A stretch of DNA of 64,000 bases from Scedosporium boydii (Eukaryota > Ascomycota > Sordariomycetes > Microascales > Microascaceae). Numbering within the stretch: position 1 is the first letter of the stretch; every line of letters starts with the position of its first letter. Location: assembly GCA_002221725.1 (NCBI GenBank), contig NJFT01000082.1:92228-156227 (forward strand). Direction: 5' to 3'. The notes under the pieces are model-generated. The model worked only from the letters and a program-made list of their open reading frames with translations. It did no database searches and was not told where the DNA came from. Positions 39,410 through 50,585 of this stretch are shown here, piece after piece. A program made the position numbers and the translations under genes.

Positions 39410-40335
39410 TTAGAGCGCGAAGAGTGCAGCGGCCAAAGCTGCAATTAGGGAGATGCTGCTCACAGCCGCGCTGCCCTCGGGAAGGTTTGTTGCCAGAGGT
39501 GGTTCACTGGGTGTAGGGCGGGCCGTCGTCGAATTGCTTCCGGTAGGACCGGGCTTCTCATCTTCTTGATCGTTGTGGCTGTGGCCGTGGCCGTCATCTT
39601 CGTCCGCAGTTTTGTCATCGCCTTCATTGCCACTCACAAGGGCGAAGTTTGCGCAGGTAATGCGTGTCTTGTTCGCGAAGTGGAGCACAATGCTGCGGTT
39701 ACCGAAGAAGGCTCCGAGACCCTCCTTGAGAGTGGCGTAGGGATCAACGTAGGTGTCTTCGAACGTTGTGCCTGAGTCGGCCGCGCCGTGCTTGCCGCTG
39801 AGATCACCAACTTGGCAAGTAGCTGGGGCTTCTGGGTTGCAAGGCGTGGCTTCGCCGCGGATGAACGGGTCGAGGTGTGCGAGTGTCTTGGTGCAGTTGC
39901 CATCCTCCGGGACAGGGTCGGCGTGGATATGGTACACTAAGGGGGGTGGTTGTTAGTGACGCGCATCCCGAGAGAGAGCGAGAAGGTTACTTGTAGGGAT
40001 GACTATACTGAAAGGACCGCCTTCTTGAGGGAGGTTTTCAAACTTGACCTGGAACTCGACACCACTCTCCACGGTCTTCGCGGTAACGGACCCCTTCACG
40101 TTGCCCTCGATATTAACAGGGCTGAAAGGCTTGTCAGGGAACTCCGCCTTGTAGACCGCGCCCTTGGGGTTATCCTGAACGGCAACGGCATCTCCAAGCT
40201 CCTATTGAAGGCGGAAGGTCAGTAATCCAGCGCGAGCAGTGACCTTGATGTTCACCTTACCCCAGTCTCGGGTGCCTCCTGAGCTTCGACAGCGATAGCC
40301 GCCAGCGCCAATGCGAGAAGTGATTGGTACCGCAT
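39410..40335 (-). CDS. GPI-anchored Cu-only superoxide dismutase-like cell-surface protein
   Basis: Likely extracellular superoxide dismutation at the wall or plasma membrane. Three exons: 40261-40335, 39991-40201 and 39410-39936; introns 59 and 54 nt (GTAAGG, GTAACC donors; ACTGAC and ACTAAC branch sites); 813 nt, 270 aa. A signal peptide (MRYQSLLALALAAIAVEA) precedes a SOD beta-barrel: VNIEGNVKGSVTA, VEFQVKFENLP, then copper-ligand-like H98 and H100 (YHIH), H116 (AHLDP) and H181 (VLHFAN), with the GDLSGKHG motif. As in fungal SOD5-type Cu-only enzymes, I see no obvious canonical zinc-loop ligands. The tail has an Asp/His-rich patch (DEDDGHGHSHNDQEDE), a Ser/Thr/Pro linker and a C-terminal hydrophobic stretch (AAVSSISLIAALAAALFAL) that fits a GPI signal. 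The M96 codon spans intron 2. Confidence 0.88.
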
Positions 40336-42372
40336 ATTGATTTATTGACTGATATTTCCAGGATTAGACGAGGCTGCGCCTGAGTCGAAAGCCGATGAGG
40401 AGAGTCTGGAGATCAACAGGCGATGTCGAGGCGGGGACGGATGGAATAAGAAGGATTGGAAAAGACAAATAGGGAAGGAAGGGAGGAGGACTGCTGTATT
40501 AAAGGTGCCGACTGCTTCTTTCCCTCCCACTCACACTCCAGCTGTCAGTTTCTTCGTGTTAGTGCCTGCTTGGTGTTTGCGCGCCTCAGAGCATGGAAAC
40601 CAATGAACTAATTGCAAGGATGATATATCGCAATAATGATAGGTTATTAAGATTTTCCACGGCAGTGCTAAGAGGCGGTGATCGACGGCCGACATCCAAG
40701 GATGTGGGGGATAAGAAATGTAATTTATCTCTTTCAATCTCAAGCCTTCCCATCGGGTAATGGCGTCCTGCCTTGGAAACCGCACGGGGACATACATGCC
40801 TTCTCTGTCCCACATGAGCCAGGGTAAAGGAGGTTTCCCACCAGAAAACGGAACTAGAAAGCACTAATTCGGTAGATGTTGGTCCTAGGCTCATCGACAT
40901 TCGTAGCATAAAATGCTATATCTGGGATTATATTTACTAGGAGGCATGTGAGTGTAGATTGGTGTGTAACTTGCGAGTCAATGCCTATGAACGTCATCGC
41001 CGGAAACGTTTAGTTTGCTGTCTAGATTAGCCCAATATATACAAGAGCTCGACGTGGAGATACCGCCAGCCTGCATACACTCCGTTTACGATTAGTGACC
41101 TGCGACGTGCCTTGCAGCGAGATGAGGTGTGGCCGACGTTCCGGTGCTGGGTACCACCATCAATTGAAATGGGAAAGCTGGAGGGCCGAACGGTCCCGGT
41201 CACATTGGTCCGGGACATTGTTAGCCAGTATCAACATTGAAGTGTCTAAAAGTAGAGTGGGCAGTGCCGCCTGGGCTAAGAGAGACATTTAATGCATGGG
41301 ATGCCTATTGCAGTATACTCCCCTTCACGTACTGATGTATTGGGTAGGAATCTTGTCGGTAAACTGCGTGGTCGAATTACTTCCAAACAACAATATCCCG
41401 GCGTTTGGCTGAAAAAGTTGGGGGCCGTGGGTGCAGTCTCCGGCAGCTTTCCATCCACCACGACCCGATCAGCCCCCAAGATCAACAATAGTGCTGCTTA
41501 CGAGACGGCTGAATCGGCTTGAGTTTCTGGCCACCCATTTTCTCGACGCGGTCTTTGCGCTCGTATTCATATTGATAATGCTGTTAAATTTAGGGTTTAA
41601 CTAGTTCAGCGTTTCGAGTCGAGTTCTAATTATTGAGTCTATGAATCCACTGAGACTTGAGTGTAGCTATGGGGCATTGACCTCCTGAGCTTATCACTGG
41701 TTGACTCTTTAGGGGTCCAGAAGAAAAGAGGCGGTGCAGCGCTTATTTTGCAGACCGGACGATCCTTAGAAACGGTGGGAATGCCTTGCATGCATAGTTC
41801 ACCCCCAGTCATGGACGCCGTGTAAGCTGTTTTTGGGTTTGGCTCGTTTCAAGAAGAGGAGGCTGGGCCCAAGGATTGTCTCTTGTTGCAATAAGCTTAA
41901 ACGGGCGAAGACGTAGTGACGTGGACCAGGACAAGGCAGCAATTTAAATTCAAAGTTGAGGGTCCTGACTGCTTAGTCAGACTAGACCGCATCCAGATCT
42001 CCAAGTCATCTCTGGTCAAGCTCGGTATTATAATACATCAATTGAAGTACAGATTCTAGACAGCTTGGCGATGGAATGGGTCAGTGTATTCGAACTTGAG
42101 AATCCTGGGCTGTGGTTGAGATCGGCTTGGGATCTCCTCTAATACGAAGTTCTGGAAACCGAAGCGCTGTTGAATCGAGAAGTCACATGCGTTGCAGCCT
42201 GTCAAGATTAATCACGTGCAATTCATCTTACATAATTTCCGTGGTGGTCGGGAAAGAGCAAGAGCTCTGTTGTTGCATCAGCTTCCTCTCTTGATAGTTT
42301 GTACATTATGACATTGAGGTCATCAAGCTACCCTTCTACATCTCTGCCGTTCGACTAATACCGCCATTCGCC
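40336..42372. promoter_or_regulatory. Divergent region between SOD (-) and V-ATPase f (+)
   Basis: 2 kb shared upstream region. A CACGTG E-box lies at 42213-42218, 155 bp before the V-ATPase gene start. No gene supported; short ORFs have no domains. Confidence 0.5.
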
Positions 42373-42900
42373 ATGAAGTTCAGCCCTCTTTTGTTCTCGC
42401 CGGGACAGGCGTGGTACTGGTAAGCCCCCCAACGTTCGAGAGACCACAGTCGTAGAGCGTAACAATCTCGACGGAGTCTTCCCTTTCCTCTTGCCTTTGG
42501 AAGCGCCTCGCGAATATGAGATCCAAGATGTGTTTTTTCTCTAGTGCTAATCTCCCTTTCTTGCAATAGCATAGTAATATCAGTCTTTGCTGTCGTCGTC
42601 CTCGGTGTTATTTCTCACCTGTTCCGAACGGGCCATGAATCCGTGGTTGGAGGCATCAACGACCCGCCTTCCGAAGCGATACCAGCCATTGTCTCGACAA
42701 TCACTGCTGCCATATTCGTTTACCTCGTATGTTTCCACCGCGACATATGCCTGCCGCAACTACTGCGACCGCCCTTAGCCTCCCTGGACAAACCGTCGAG
42801 TCCGCTGACGTGCGATGTGCTTTAGGGTTTCATAGTCTTCTGCTGTAGTCAGGTGTACTTGGCAAGGAGGCAAGCTCGAAGAGGCGCGATTGCATTGTAG
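42373..42900 (+). CDS. V-ATPase Vo subunit f / RNase-kappa-like small membrane protein
   Basis: Component of the membrane-embedded proton-translocating sector of the vacuolar ATPase, by resemblance to budding-yeast YPR170W-B and animal RNASEK. Three exons: 42373-42419, 42570-42726 and 42826-42900; introns 150 and 99 nt (GTAAGC and GTATGT donors; AATAG and TTTAG acceptors); 279 nt, 92 aa. Two transmembrane helices (IVISVFAVVVLGVISHLF; IVSTITAAIFVYLGFIVFCC) flank a short loop with the family-typical HESVVGGINDP. The C-terminus QVYLARRQARRG is basic. An aromatic GQAWYC precedes helix 1, as in the yeast protein. The gene is nearly invisible to ORF searching because no exon exceeds 160 nt. The comparison is from memory; an alignment would settle it. 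Confidence 0.8.
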
Positions 42901-44015
42901 GAAGAAGTCGAACTCTGGGAACTGAATGGTCGATGAGCGAAGTTTACTGGGGGTTACGGCGTTTTCGTGCTGCATTTTGCGCTGTTATTACTACTACATC
43001 ATATTCAGGGTCAGGATACACTCGATTCAAAGTCACATGTTTTCGCCGGTTCTTATCGTAGCTGTTGATCGGATTACCGACGTTTGGTAACCGCGGCGAG
43101 GTTTCCAGCCTTACTGGCAAGTTCTCACTTGCGGAGGGTGCTGCAGGAACGGGTTGATTCTACGAGTTTTGCTTTACTATTGACTGTGCCTGGGTGGGAG
43201 ATAAGTGGAGCAGTGTTGACCACCTGAGCCAATCGCGAGGTCTGTCCTGAGATAAGTTTCTAGATGCTCAATTAAATGTTTGGAAATTTTGTCAGTTTTC
43301 ATGCTACATTCGTCGGCGGGGGTGAAACACGCGTCTACTGATACTAGGCTTATCTTGTGGAGGAGATGAGCATTGATGGGACCTAATACTGCCGGGAAGC
43401 TGTCGCGCCGGGTGCAGGAACTGGTACTGGCAAGACGGTAAACTCTGAAAGTGGAATGTTGATCCTGGACCACTAGGCCCGCACTGATGAGAGCAGGAGC
43501 ATGGCCCTACAGAGTCATAGTGTAGGAGTCGAAAATCCAGATCTACCTGCGACAGCTATCCCCAGAGCACTATTGAAGATACGCAGGTGATCAACTAAAA
43601 ACATAACCTTAATGGCCTTTGCAATACCTGTGTACGTTGAAACCAATCGGCTCAGCTGCATTAAGATGAGCGCGGATCAACCAATGGTTTGGGCGCCACT
43701 CGATACACACACAAATGAGATCCCAAAGGTCTGGTTCGTGGTCGGGGTAAAGCGTCCGCGGGTTACGCCACGATATAAAGAGTAAAAAGAGCCCAGTTAA
43801 CTAACGGAGGAAAAAAACCAAGTGTCCATGTACCTTGCCCGCCCTCATTCAACACCCAACCAAACCGATAAAAATGGAGGAATAAAAAAATACATGAGTG
43901 AAGTAACACACTGTTCTCCCCGGGGTTGAGACACCAGTTTGCCGGAACGTTTCGTCGCATCATATCTCATCCGGTAAGTTCCATTGCCCAGGCAGTGACG
44001 CTAACAATGAGTCGA
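42901..44015. other. Convergent spacer (V-ATPase f / NHP6)
   Basis: 1.1 kb of 3' flanks. The 43177-43473 minus-strand ORF has no domain. Nothing else seen. Confidence 0.5.
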
Positions 44016-44507
44016 TTACGAAGACTCATCATCATCGCCAGCATCAGCCTTAGGCGGACTAATTAGCTCAGCATTCGATCAGTGAAATAGGTGTCGGGAG
44101 ACTCACGTTGTACGCCGCCTTCTCATCCTCATATCGCTTCTTGTCGGCGGCAGCCTTCGCCTCATATGGGGCGCGCTGCTTCTCGTTCAGAGCCTTCCAT
44201 CGCTCACCAAGAAGCTTACCGACCTGGCCTGAACATCACTGTATTAGTCGAGGGGACTCATCTTGCTGTAACGATGATTACGTACCGAAAGTGATGCCAG
44301 GGTTCTCCTCTCGGACATTCTCACGCTGCTCGTTGGCGAAGAACATATAAGCCGAGAGGCCACGCTTGGGGGCGTTGGGATCTGGCGTAGGTTAGCATCT
44401 TCATCGCAACAATGAGCACTGAACGTGAAGCAACTTGGCGACGCACCCTTCTTTCCCCTCCTGACGCGCTCAACCTTTCCTCCGCGCTTAGTGGTGGCCT
44501 TGGGCAT
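44016..44507 (-). CDS. nhp6: HMG-box chromatin protein NHP6
   Basis: Abundant nuclear HMGB-type DNA-bending protein, partner of FACT and nucleosome remodelling. Four exons: 44447-44507, 44286-44381, 44107-44228 and 44016-44048; introns 65, 57 and 58 nt; 312 nt, 103 aa. A basic N-terminus ([20 protein letters not shown]) precedes a single HMG box: [73 protein letters not shown] short acidic tail [10 protein letters not shown] follows. Introns fall at GKK/D, ITF/GQ and AYN/AD. The last intron has three competing AGs; the CCTAAG acceptor is chosen because it gives the conserved tail. Length matches fungal NHP6 (about 95-105 aa). Confidence 0.95.
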
Positions 44508-47500
44508 TTTGATCTGGATGATTGAATGTTAGCTGCAAGCATTTACGCGACTACAGGTGTCAAGCCTAAAAAGTGAATTGGTAAAAAAAAAAAAAAAAAA
44601 AAAAAAAAACGACTTGAATTTTGGGGAGAAAATATTCTGGCATTTTGGGCAAGTTGGATTGTGGTGGAGACGCGTGTAAGTGGGCCAGGAAGTTGTGCAA
44701 GGATAGAGCACAGAGGGGAGAAATGGAAGAATAGGGTGCATGCAATCTCGAACGCGAGATTGATACGTGTATTGCGCTGGGTAAGATACGTACGGGTTTT
44801 GTGGAAAGAAATTGTCGATGGAATCGAGTCTGTGGCCGAAAAACAGCGATTTGAGAGCTAATTGCGAGAGCTTGGTTAGCTTGCAACTTCACCAGTTGAG
44901 CTCTTGATGGAGCTGGCGCAGGTGCTGAAGATATGATGCGATGGGAGAGGGTGATGCGAAAAGAGAAATCTGCGATCAATCTCTGTCCCAAGCTTTGAAC
45001 AGGTCTAGAGTACCGTTGCGCAGCTAGGAAGAGCTTGATCTGGGATTTTGCGACGGGTTTGCGGAGAATGCGACCAATTTTATATTTGCGTCGTCCTTGT
45101 TGTTCGTGGTGGAAGATGCTGTGCGGTTTTGTATGGAGTCGGAGTGGGAGCTAGAAGTGACTTCTGTTTTGCTGGGGCTGCACGCCAAATGCCAAGTACT
45201 TACCAGTTGGAAGTGTTGGTGAGAAGTGGTGGATTTGTATGCGAGTTGGATTTTGCTGGGAGATTTGTATGAGGAGGAGAAGAGGGGGAAATTTGTATGG
45301 GGGGAGGGCTCAGCACGCCTTTTTACTATGGGAGAGTGATTGCGGGCAGAAAGGTGGGCTGGGCTTATGTGAGTAGGAAGTAGTATGGGAGAGAACGACC
45401 GGTTGCGGTGCGTGTTGTGTGTTGTGTGGAAGGTACACACACTCCTCTGTGTACTATGTAGTATGTACGGGGTACTCCCGTACAGTATACAATTACAACC
45501 ACAGTTTCGCACTATTACGCTCCCGCTATTGCTGGCTTCAACGGCACTACGCCTGTCTGGTACGGTACACAGGCTGGCTGTGTGAAGGAGGGGAAGCGTG
45601 GATCCAAGTTGAGGCAATCAACACGCCTACCGTACGTCGTAGAGTAGCGGCGGTACTGGCGAAATCTTGACTGTGACCATCCAGGGTAGGTGTACCTCTA
45701 TACTTCATACGGTGCTTTCCAGACATGTCATTGCGTGGGCTCATCTACTTCACACGGAAGAGAACCTGAACCTGGAAAGGTACGGCACCTGTATGTATAA
45801 TCTGAGGCAATCAAGTGGCTGGCACTGTCGTTTGGACTTACTGAGGTACACGCACGCAACACTCCGAACCCCTGGTGAAGGTAAAGCTCAAGGAGCGACG
45901 GAGATCCATCCCCATCCCTCCTCATCAAAAGTCGAGGGGAGCACCTTCGTCCCCCTACCAGAAGTTATACTGATGGGAAAATCGACATTTCTTTCTAATG
46001 AAGACCTAATATCGACGATAGGTAACTTGGCTTGAGGGAGGAAGGATGGCGCGATAGGATTTGCCTTATAAATTTCAGAACATGTTTAAGAGGGAGCCGG
46101 AAGGCACCTAAAGGCCTTCAAGATGGCAAAGGCAAGAGGAAAAAGAGGAGGAGGAAATGGATTAAGTCGGGGTGGCGGGGGACCTTCTGAAACCCCGTCA
46201 CCACGGTCGCCCATCTGACCCGCAGTCGCTCTCTTCCGGGACCCCCTCACTACCTTTGCGCACTCCTCAACTCAGTCTCCAAGTGGCTATCAAAGCAACT
46301 CCGTTGCCCATGTAGCGTACGAAGTAGCGCAACATGGGGGAATGGCATTGTTACTGTACATTGAGGCCATAGCCAAAAACGCTTCCCAACCAAACGGCGG
46401 ATTGGACAGACACATCTTCCACATGGGCTTGAGAGTTATGTATGGCCTGACAGACTCTAGCGCTGCGCAAAACTGGCCCACGACTATCTTGAGTTCTCTG
46501 ATCCCTTCCTCCCCGAGATACACCAAGGGTGTACTTCGCGGTATGTACATGGTATTGCGTTGCAGAGAAGTCACCAGCACTGTATACAACGTAGTCCCCC
46601 TCCCTCATAGGCGGGCAGTGCCAATTAATACATCGATCTTTGTATTGCTAATATTTGCTTTATCTCGTTCTCGTTCTCGTATACCCTAGCTCTGAGCCCG
46701 CGATCTCACACAGCTTGCCGCTTTGAGAACGTTCCGACTCGGTCTGTCTGCAGGCCAGCGTCAAGGAGCACAATTACATGTAGCTCGCGCTCTGTGGAGT
46801 TTTAATGGGCTCTATTACCCGCAAGAAGTAATTTAAGCATGTTGTACCCAAAATCAGAACGTTGGAGTCTCTCCGTTTGAAGAGAAAAAGCCTTCGATAT
46901 CCTACTTGTAGAGATTGCCAAGCAGAAAACGGCAAGCCCACCCAACGCCTGATGTTTATTGCGCGTAAAATGGCAAGTCTCGCATAATGACCATTGTATA
47001 ATATGAAGTGAGTGACTTGTGGAAAACGTTTGGCAAGTGACAATGTTGCAGAGTGAGCTCTCAAATCATCGAGGTCCGAGGGCCTTGTAAGTGACAGGCA
47101 CTGATCTTTGGGCATCGAAACGATCAACCACATTAGGATCTCTGATTCCGAAAGTTGGGAAAAAAGGTATGCACGGCAGTCGACGAGCCAACCCGTAATA
47201 TTGGAGACCTTGATTGGAAACCTGGGGCGTCTTCTTTGAAAATTCTTGTGGCGGCGTCGTCCCCGGACGTCGGGGGCGTTGACCGAACCAAGCTTGATCA
47301 GAGCCAGTGGTAATTCTGCGCATGTTACAGTTGGAATGGAACATCATGACATCCGTTCACTTTGCAGTCTCAACCAACAGAGAACGGACTCTGGGCCACG
47401 AAATGGTACTGGCTCTGCATCAAGACTCTACGACGTAGCACTTCTCGCACACCCGAGATATACAGGTCCACCTACATGATTTCTTTTGGAAGAACTAGTG

Positions 47501-48908
47501 CAGACAGATTGATGACACTGTTGAGGGGCGAGATGCTCGAAACGGAAAGGGGTACTTCATTCATGCAGGGGCTAAATGTACTTACTATACAGAATTGTAA
47601 GGTACTGGTACATCACTGGCTGTACCGTTTGGACGAGGGGCGACACCCAGACAAAGCTGAGGGTGTCTTGTTTGAGGGAGACTGTTCGTCAATGCTCACA
47701 CCCCCCAATACCGCAATCTGTGTCGCAGTCTACCCACGAGAAGGACGGAAAGTGGTTGGTGGGAAGAGCTCTCCATTGTCGCCTACCCGATGGTCGAGGG
47801 GCCATGCAAACGCAGGTTGCCTTCTATTTAATCCTTCGTCATTTATTAGGATACGAACATGGCAACTCCTGAGATATATTGGCAAGTTTCCTGTCGCTTT
47901 CCTCACGAAGGGTACTTGTGACATGGTCTAGCACGTCCAAGCTCATGGGAAGAGCCTATTCACGTGAAGAAGTACTTCGTGTACAAGTAGGAAATCCGAG
48001 AGCCTTGATGTATCATCCTGTGGATGAGGATTGAGAGAGAGGGAGAGACAGAGAGGGGGGAATTTGTGCATTTGAGCACTCTTATTTCCCGGATTGCTTC
48101 ATCCTACCTCAAGTCAAATCGATATTTCTGCGAAGTTCCTTTCATATTACGGTGGTTAGTGTTCTCTGTTCAGTTGCCGGACGTGGTTGAGCACTCCCTG
48201 TCTAAATTTGAAGAATCAGGTCCTGGCCAAGGATGACGAAGAAAAGTACTTCAAGATTCAGGGATGGGGCAAAATTGCGACAGGAAGAAGCAAAAGGCAT
48301 GGACAAATCTTTTCTTCGGAAAAAAAGCGCCCAGTGCAGTGTTCCACTCCCCAGCTGCCCTCCCGCATCCAATTTTGTTTTGACTTTCCTCTGAAGGAAA
48401 TAAACTGTGCGCACCAATCACCTGCTGACTAACACATGTATTTTGTCGCGCTTCGTCTCTGCCACAGTCGTCTTTTCCCTCAATTCCTCCCTAGGTTCCT
48501 TTGAGGAGGACTTGGGGACTGTGCGACACAATCGTTTACATGTGTTATTGAGACGTCCGCCGCCACAAGGCAAGCATCTCGCCGCCTTTGCTACAATATT
48601 CCTCCTCGAACCTAAAATGAAATAAAAACGGGCGACGCGAACGGGTTGTCGGGCTCGGAAATATTTGAGCTCTCACTCTTAACAAAAAAAAAAAAATCTA
48701 CCAGTGTGGGAGAGTGATGTTGAGGAAGTTGCAGAGTCTAAAGATGACCCTTAAAAGGAGCGCGTTTACACCCAGGGGAGTTCCTTTCACTGGCTTTAGG
48801 ACCAAGTTTGTGTGAATTGAAGGTGCAATGAACATGTTGTGAAACCGGAGGGCACTGTGAGTCGAGGCTCATCTAAGGAAGGTAAACCTGAAGTTGTAAA
48901 CGCTTGGG
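44508..48908. other. 4.4-kb region upstream of NHP6, no confident gene
   Basis: Contains the NHP6 promoter with a 27-nt A run (T27 on the coding strand) at 44583-44609, about 75 bp from the start. GT-rich stretches lie near 45410-45440, and TACGAAGTA at 46318-46326 and AGTACTTCGT at 47971-47980. Longer frames (45024-45617 minus, 46342-46689 plus, 47362-47931 plus) have biased composition or no domain and are not called. Confidence 0.45.
44583..44609 (+). repeat. A27 homopolymer (T27 in the NHP6 promoter)
   Basis: 27 A on the plus strand, i.e. a poly(dA:dT) tract about 75-102 bp upstream of the NHP6 ATG. Such tracts are known nucleosome-excluding promoter elements in fungi; the role here is inferred. 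Confidence 0.85.
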
Positions 48909-49730
48909 CTATTCATTCTCTTCAGGATCAAGAACCATTTCTAGAAGGTCCTGGTCTTGGGCCCAGGCGATACCGCTCCCAACTATCACTGCGCTTAAGG
49001 TGCCTTTGATGACTTTCCATCTCTGTCTGCTCTCTTTGACTTCCTGTCTGGCCTGCTCCATCTCCGTTTCCAGCTCAGAACCTGCGGAAGTGCCAAACTT
49101 TCTGTGATTCGCCGCCTCGGCCAGCTCCAGAAGCTCTGACGTCATGGCAACATTGTCGCGCGATATGTGGAGAGTCTTGCCTTGTACCTCTGACAGGTCG
49201 TTCCAAGTCTGTTGAAGGTCGTTGTATTGCTTTGCGAGAACCGCGGAGGTAGAGTCACGTTCTCTGACGTAAGGTAGAATATCCCTAGATCGGTGTGAGT
49301 TATGTACAAATCTTCCTCTCATATACCTTGACAGTATCCAGGGAACACGTACATTTCCAGCGGCGAAGTATCAGCCCTGTGGTGGATGGCCTTGAGAGTT
49401 GGTGTCACCATCAAGACGTTATCAACAACGTTCCTACTGAGGGTGTAGGTCGACCTCGCTTGAAGTAGTGTAGTTTGGGCAGAGGATATGTCTTGGCTGC
49501 TGCTCTCTTCAAACAATCTTCAGCACCATATTTGCTAGTTCAGCTTTGATTGTGCGGATAGTGTTACCTTCTTTGTGTGACCCATGTGCCTGGAGGAGGG
49601 CCAGCTCCAGCTTGAGTTCTTGAAGCCTGTCATACAGCTTCAAGATTTCCTCCTCAGTTTTTGACAAGGGTAATACTGGCTTCACCCAGGTCTCAGCCTT
49701 GTCCGGGTAATTTCTAGGGTTCGCGTTCAT
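48909..49730 (-). CDS. CENP-H-like inner-kinetochore (CCAN) protein
   Basis: Probable CENP-H/Fta3/Mcm16 homologue, part of the constitutive centromere-associated network with CENP-I/K. Three exons: 49568-49730, 49353-49506 and 48909-49284; introns 61 and 68 nt (GTAACA and GTACGT donors); 693 nt, 230 aa. An N-terminal coiled-coil-like stretch (LSKTEEEILKLYDRLQELK) leads to a central ALLQAHGSHKEESSSQDISS. The CENP-H core follows: TLSRNVVDNVLMVTPTLKAI, HHRADTSPLEMDILPYVRERD, and helical repeats with SELLELAEAANHRKF. The VLxxTPxLKAxH and ILPxVxERD blocks are the features I rely on. The 61-nt first intron is the only choice I found that keeps frame, but its TTTGAAG acceptor is weak. Head-to-head with ATG11. 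Confidence 0.72.
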
Positions 49731-50585
49731 CCTTCCAGTCTACTTCCTTGAGCGTCAGTGGGCGAACGACGAGATGAGAACTGGCCAGGTTGGTTTAGTG
49801 TCCATGCAGAAACTACGCACTCGTTTTTACTAGCTACTGGAACCCGATGACCTTAATGATAGTTCGGCGTTTGGTTTAGATTCAGAGTTTGTGTGAGCTC
49901 AGGACGAAATGGCTCCAGATTAGGTTTCGTGGCCAAATTCCTAGCATCGACTGTCGTAATAATAACCTTACGCGTAATTCTTGGTAGCATTTGCCGGCGT
50001 ATGGAGAGGATGGTGTAGTGAAAGTTTCCAGTTGTTATGCTGTTTGGATTCATAGTGAAACTGAAGACGGGATCTCGCTGGAATTTCCATCTGCAGCTGA
50101 CAAAGCGCCGACTTGGGAACAATTTGAAGTGACAAAGCAACAAAGACGCCTGGCGGGGCTGAGAAATAAACAGCGAGTGCCCGCCAATCACAGGGCCCGT
50201 CTTCACTGGGTCACGAGGCGGCGTCATGCCGGAGTCCCAGGATCTCAACTCAGGGTAGACACTGTGCTTGCCTGCAAATGGGCGTTGGCGAGACAGATTG
50301 AGGTCATTTCACCCATCATTAATACGCTCCGCTTCGCAGGATTGGCCTCCTTAACAGATCTCTCCAGAAGAGTTCCCAGATATCAAAGCGATGGAAAGCA
50401 TATGAGCAATTTTACCTACTGATATTCCACCTATCGAAGCTTATCCTTTAACTTGAGCTTGGCATCCCCGGGCTGCCGATGCGATAGCTTCTTTCTCAAG
50501 TTTTCCCGTGCTCCGACTCCCCCGTCTCGCCGTCCGATTTCTTCCGCTCGAAACGTAAATGCCTTGAAGAAAGATATGTATTGCG
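49731..50585. promoter_or_regulatory. Bidirectional promoter region CENP-H / ATG11
   Basis: 855 bp between two divergent start codons. It must carry both promoters. A reading frame at 49991-50422 shows no domain and is not called. Confidence 0.55.

Noticed and set aside
45024..45617. 197-codon minus-strand ORF upstream of NHP6
   Set aside because: Ser/Thr/His-rich low complexity in a promoter-type CT-rich region; no recognisable family.
47362..47931. 189-codon plus-strand ORF
   Set aside because: No domain, competing frames also open, no splice continuation found.
49509..49567. Unspliced extension of CENP-H exon 1 (IRTIKAELANMVLK)
   Set aside because: It looks coiled-coil-like but ends at a stop and omits the CENP-H core; the 61-nt intron restores the conserved frame.
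49991..50422. 143-codon plus-strand ORF between CENP-H and ATG11
   Set aside because: Lies in the shared promoter and overlaps a minus-strand ORF; sequence is not protein-like.
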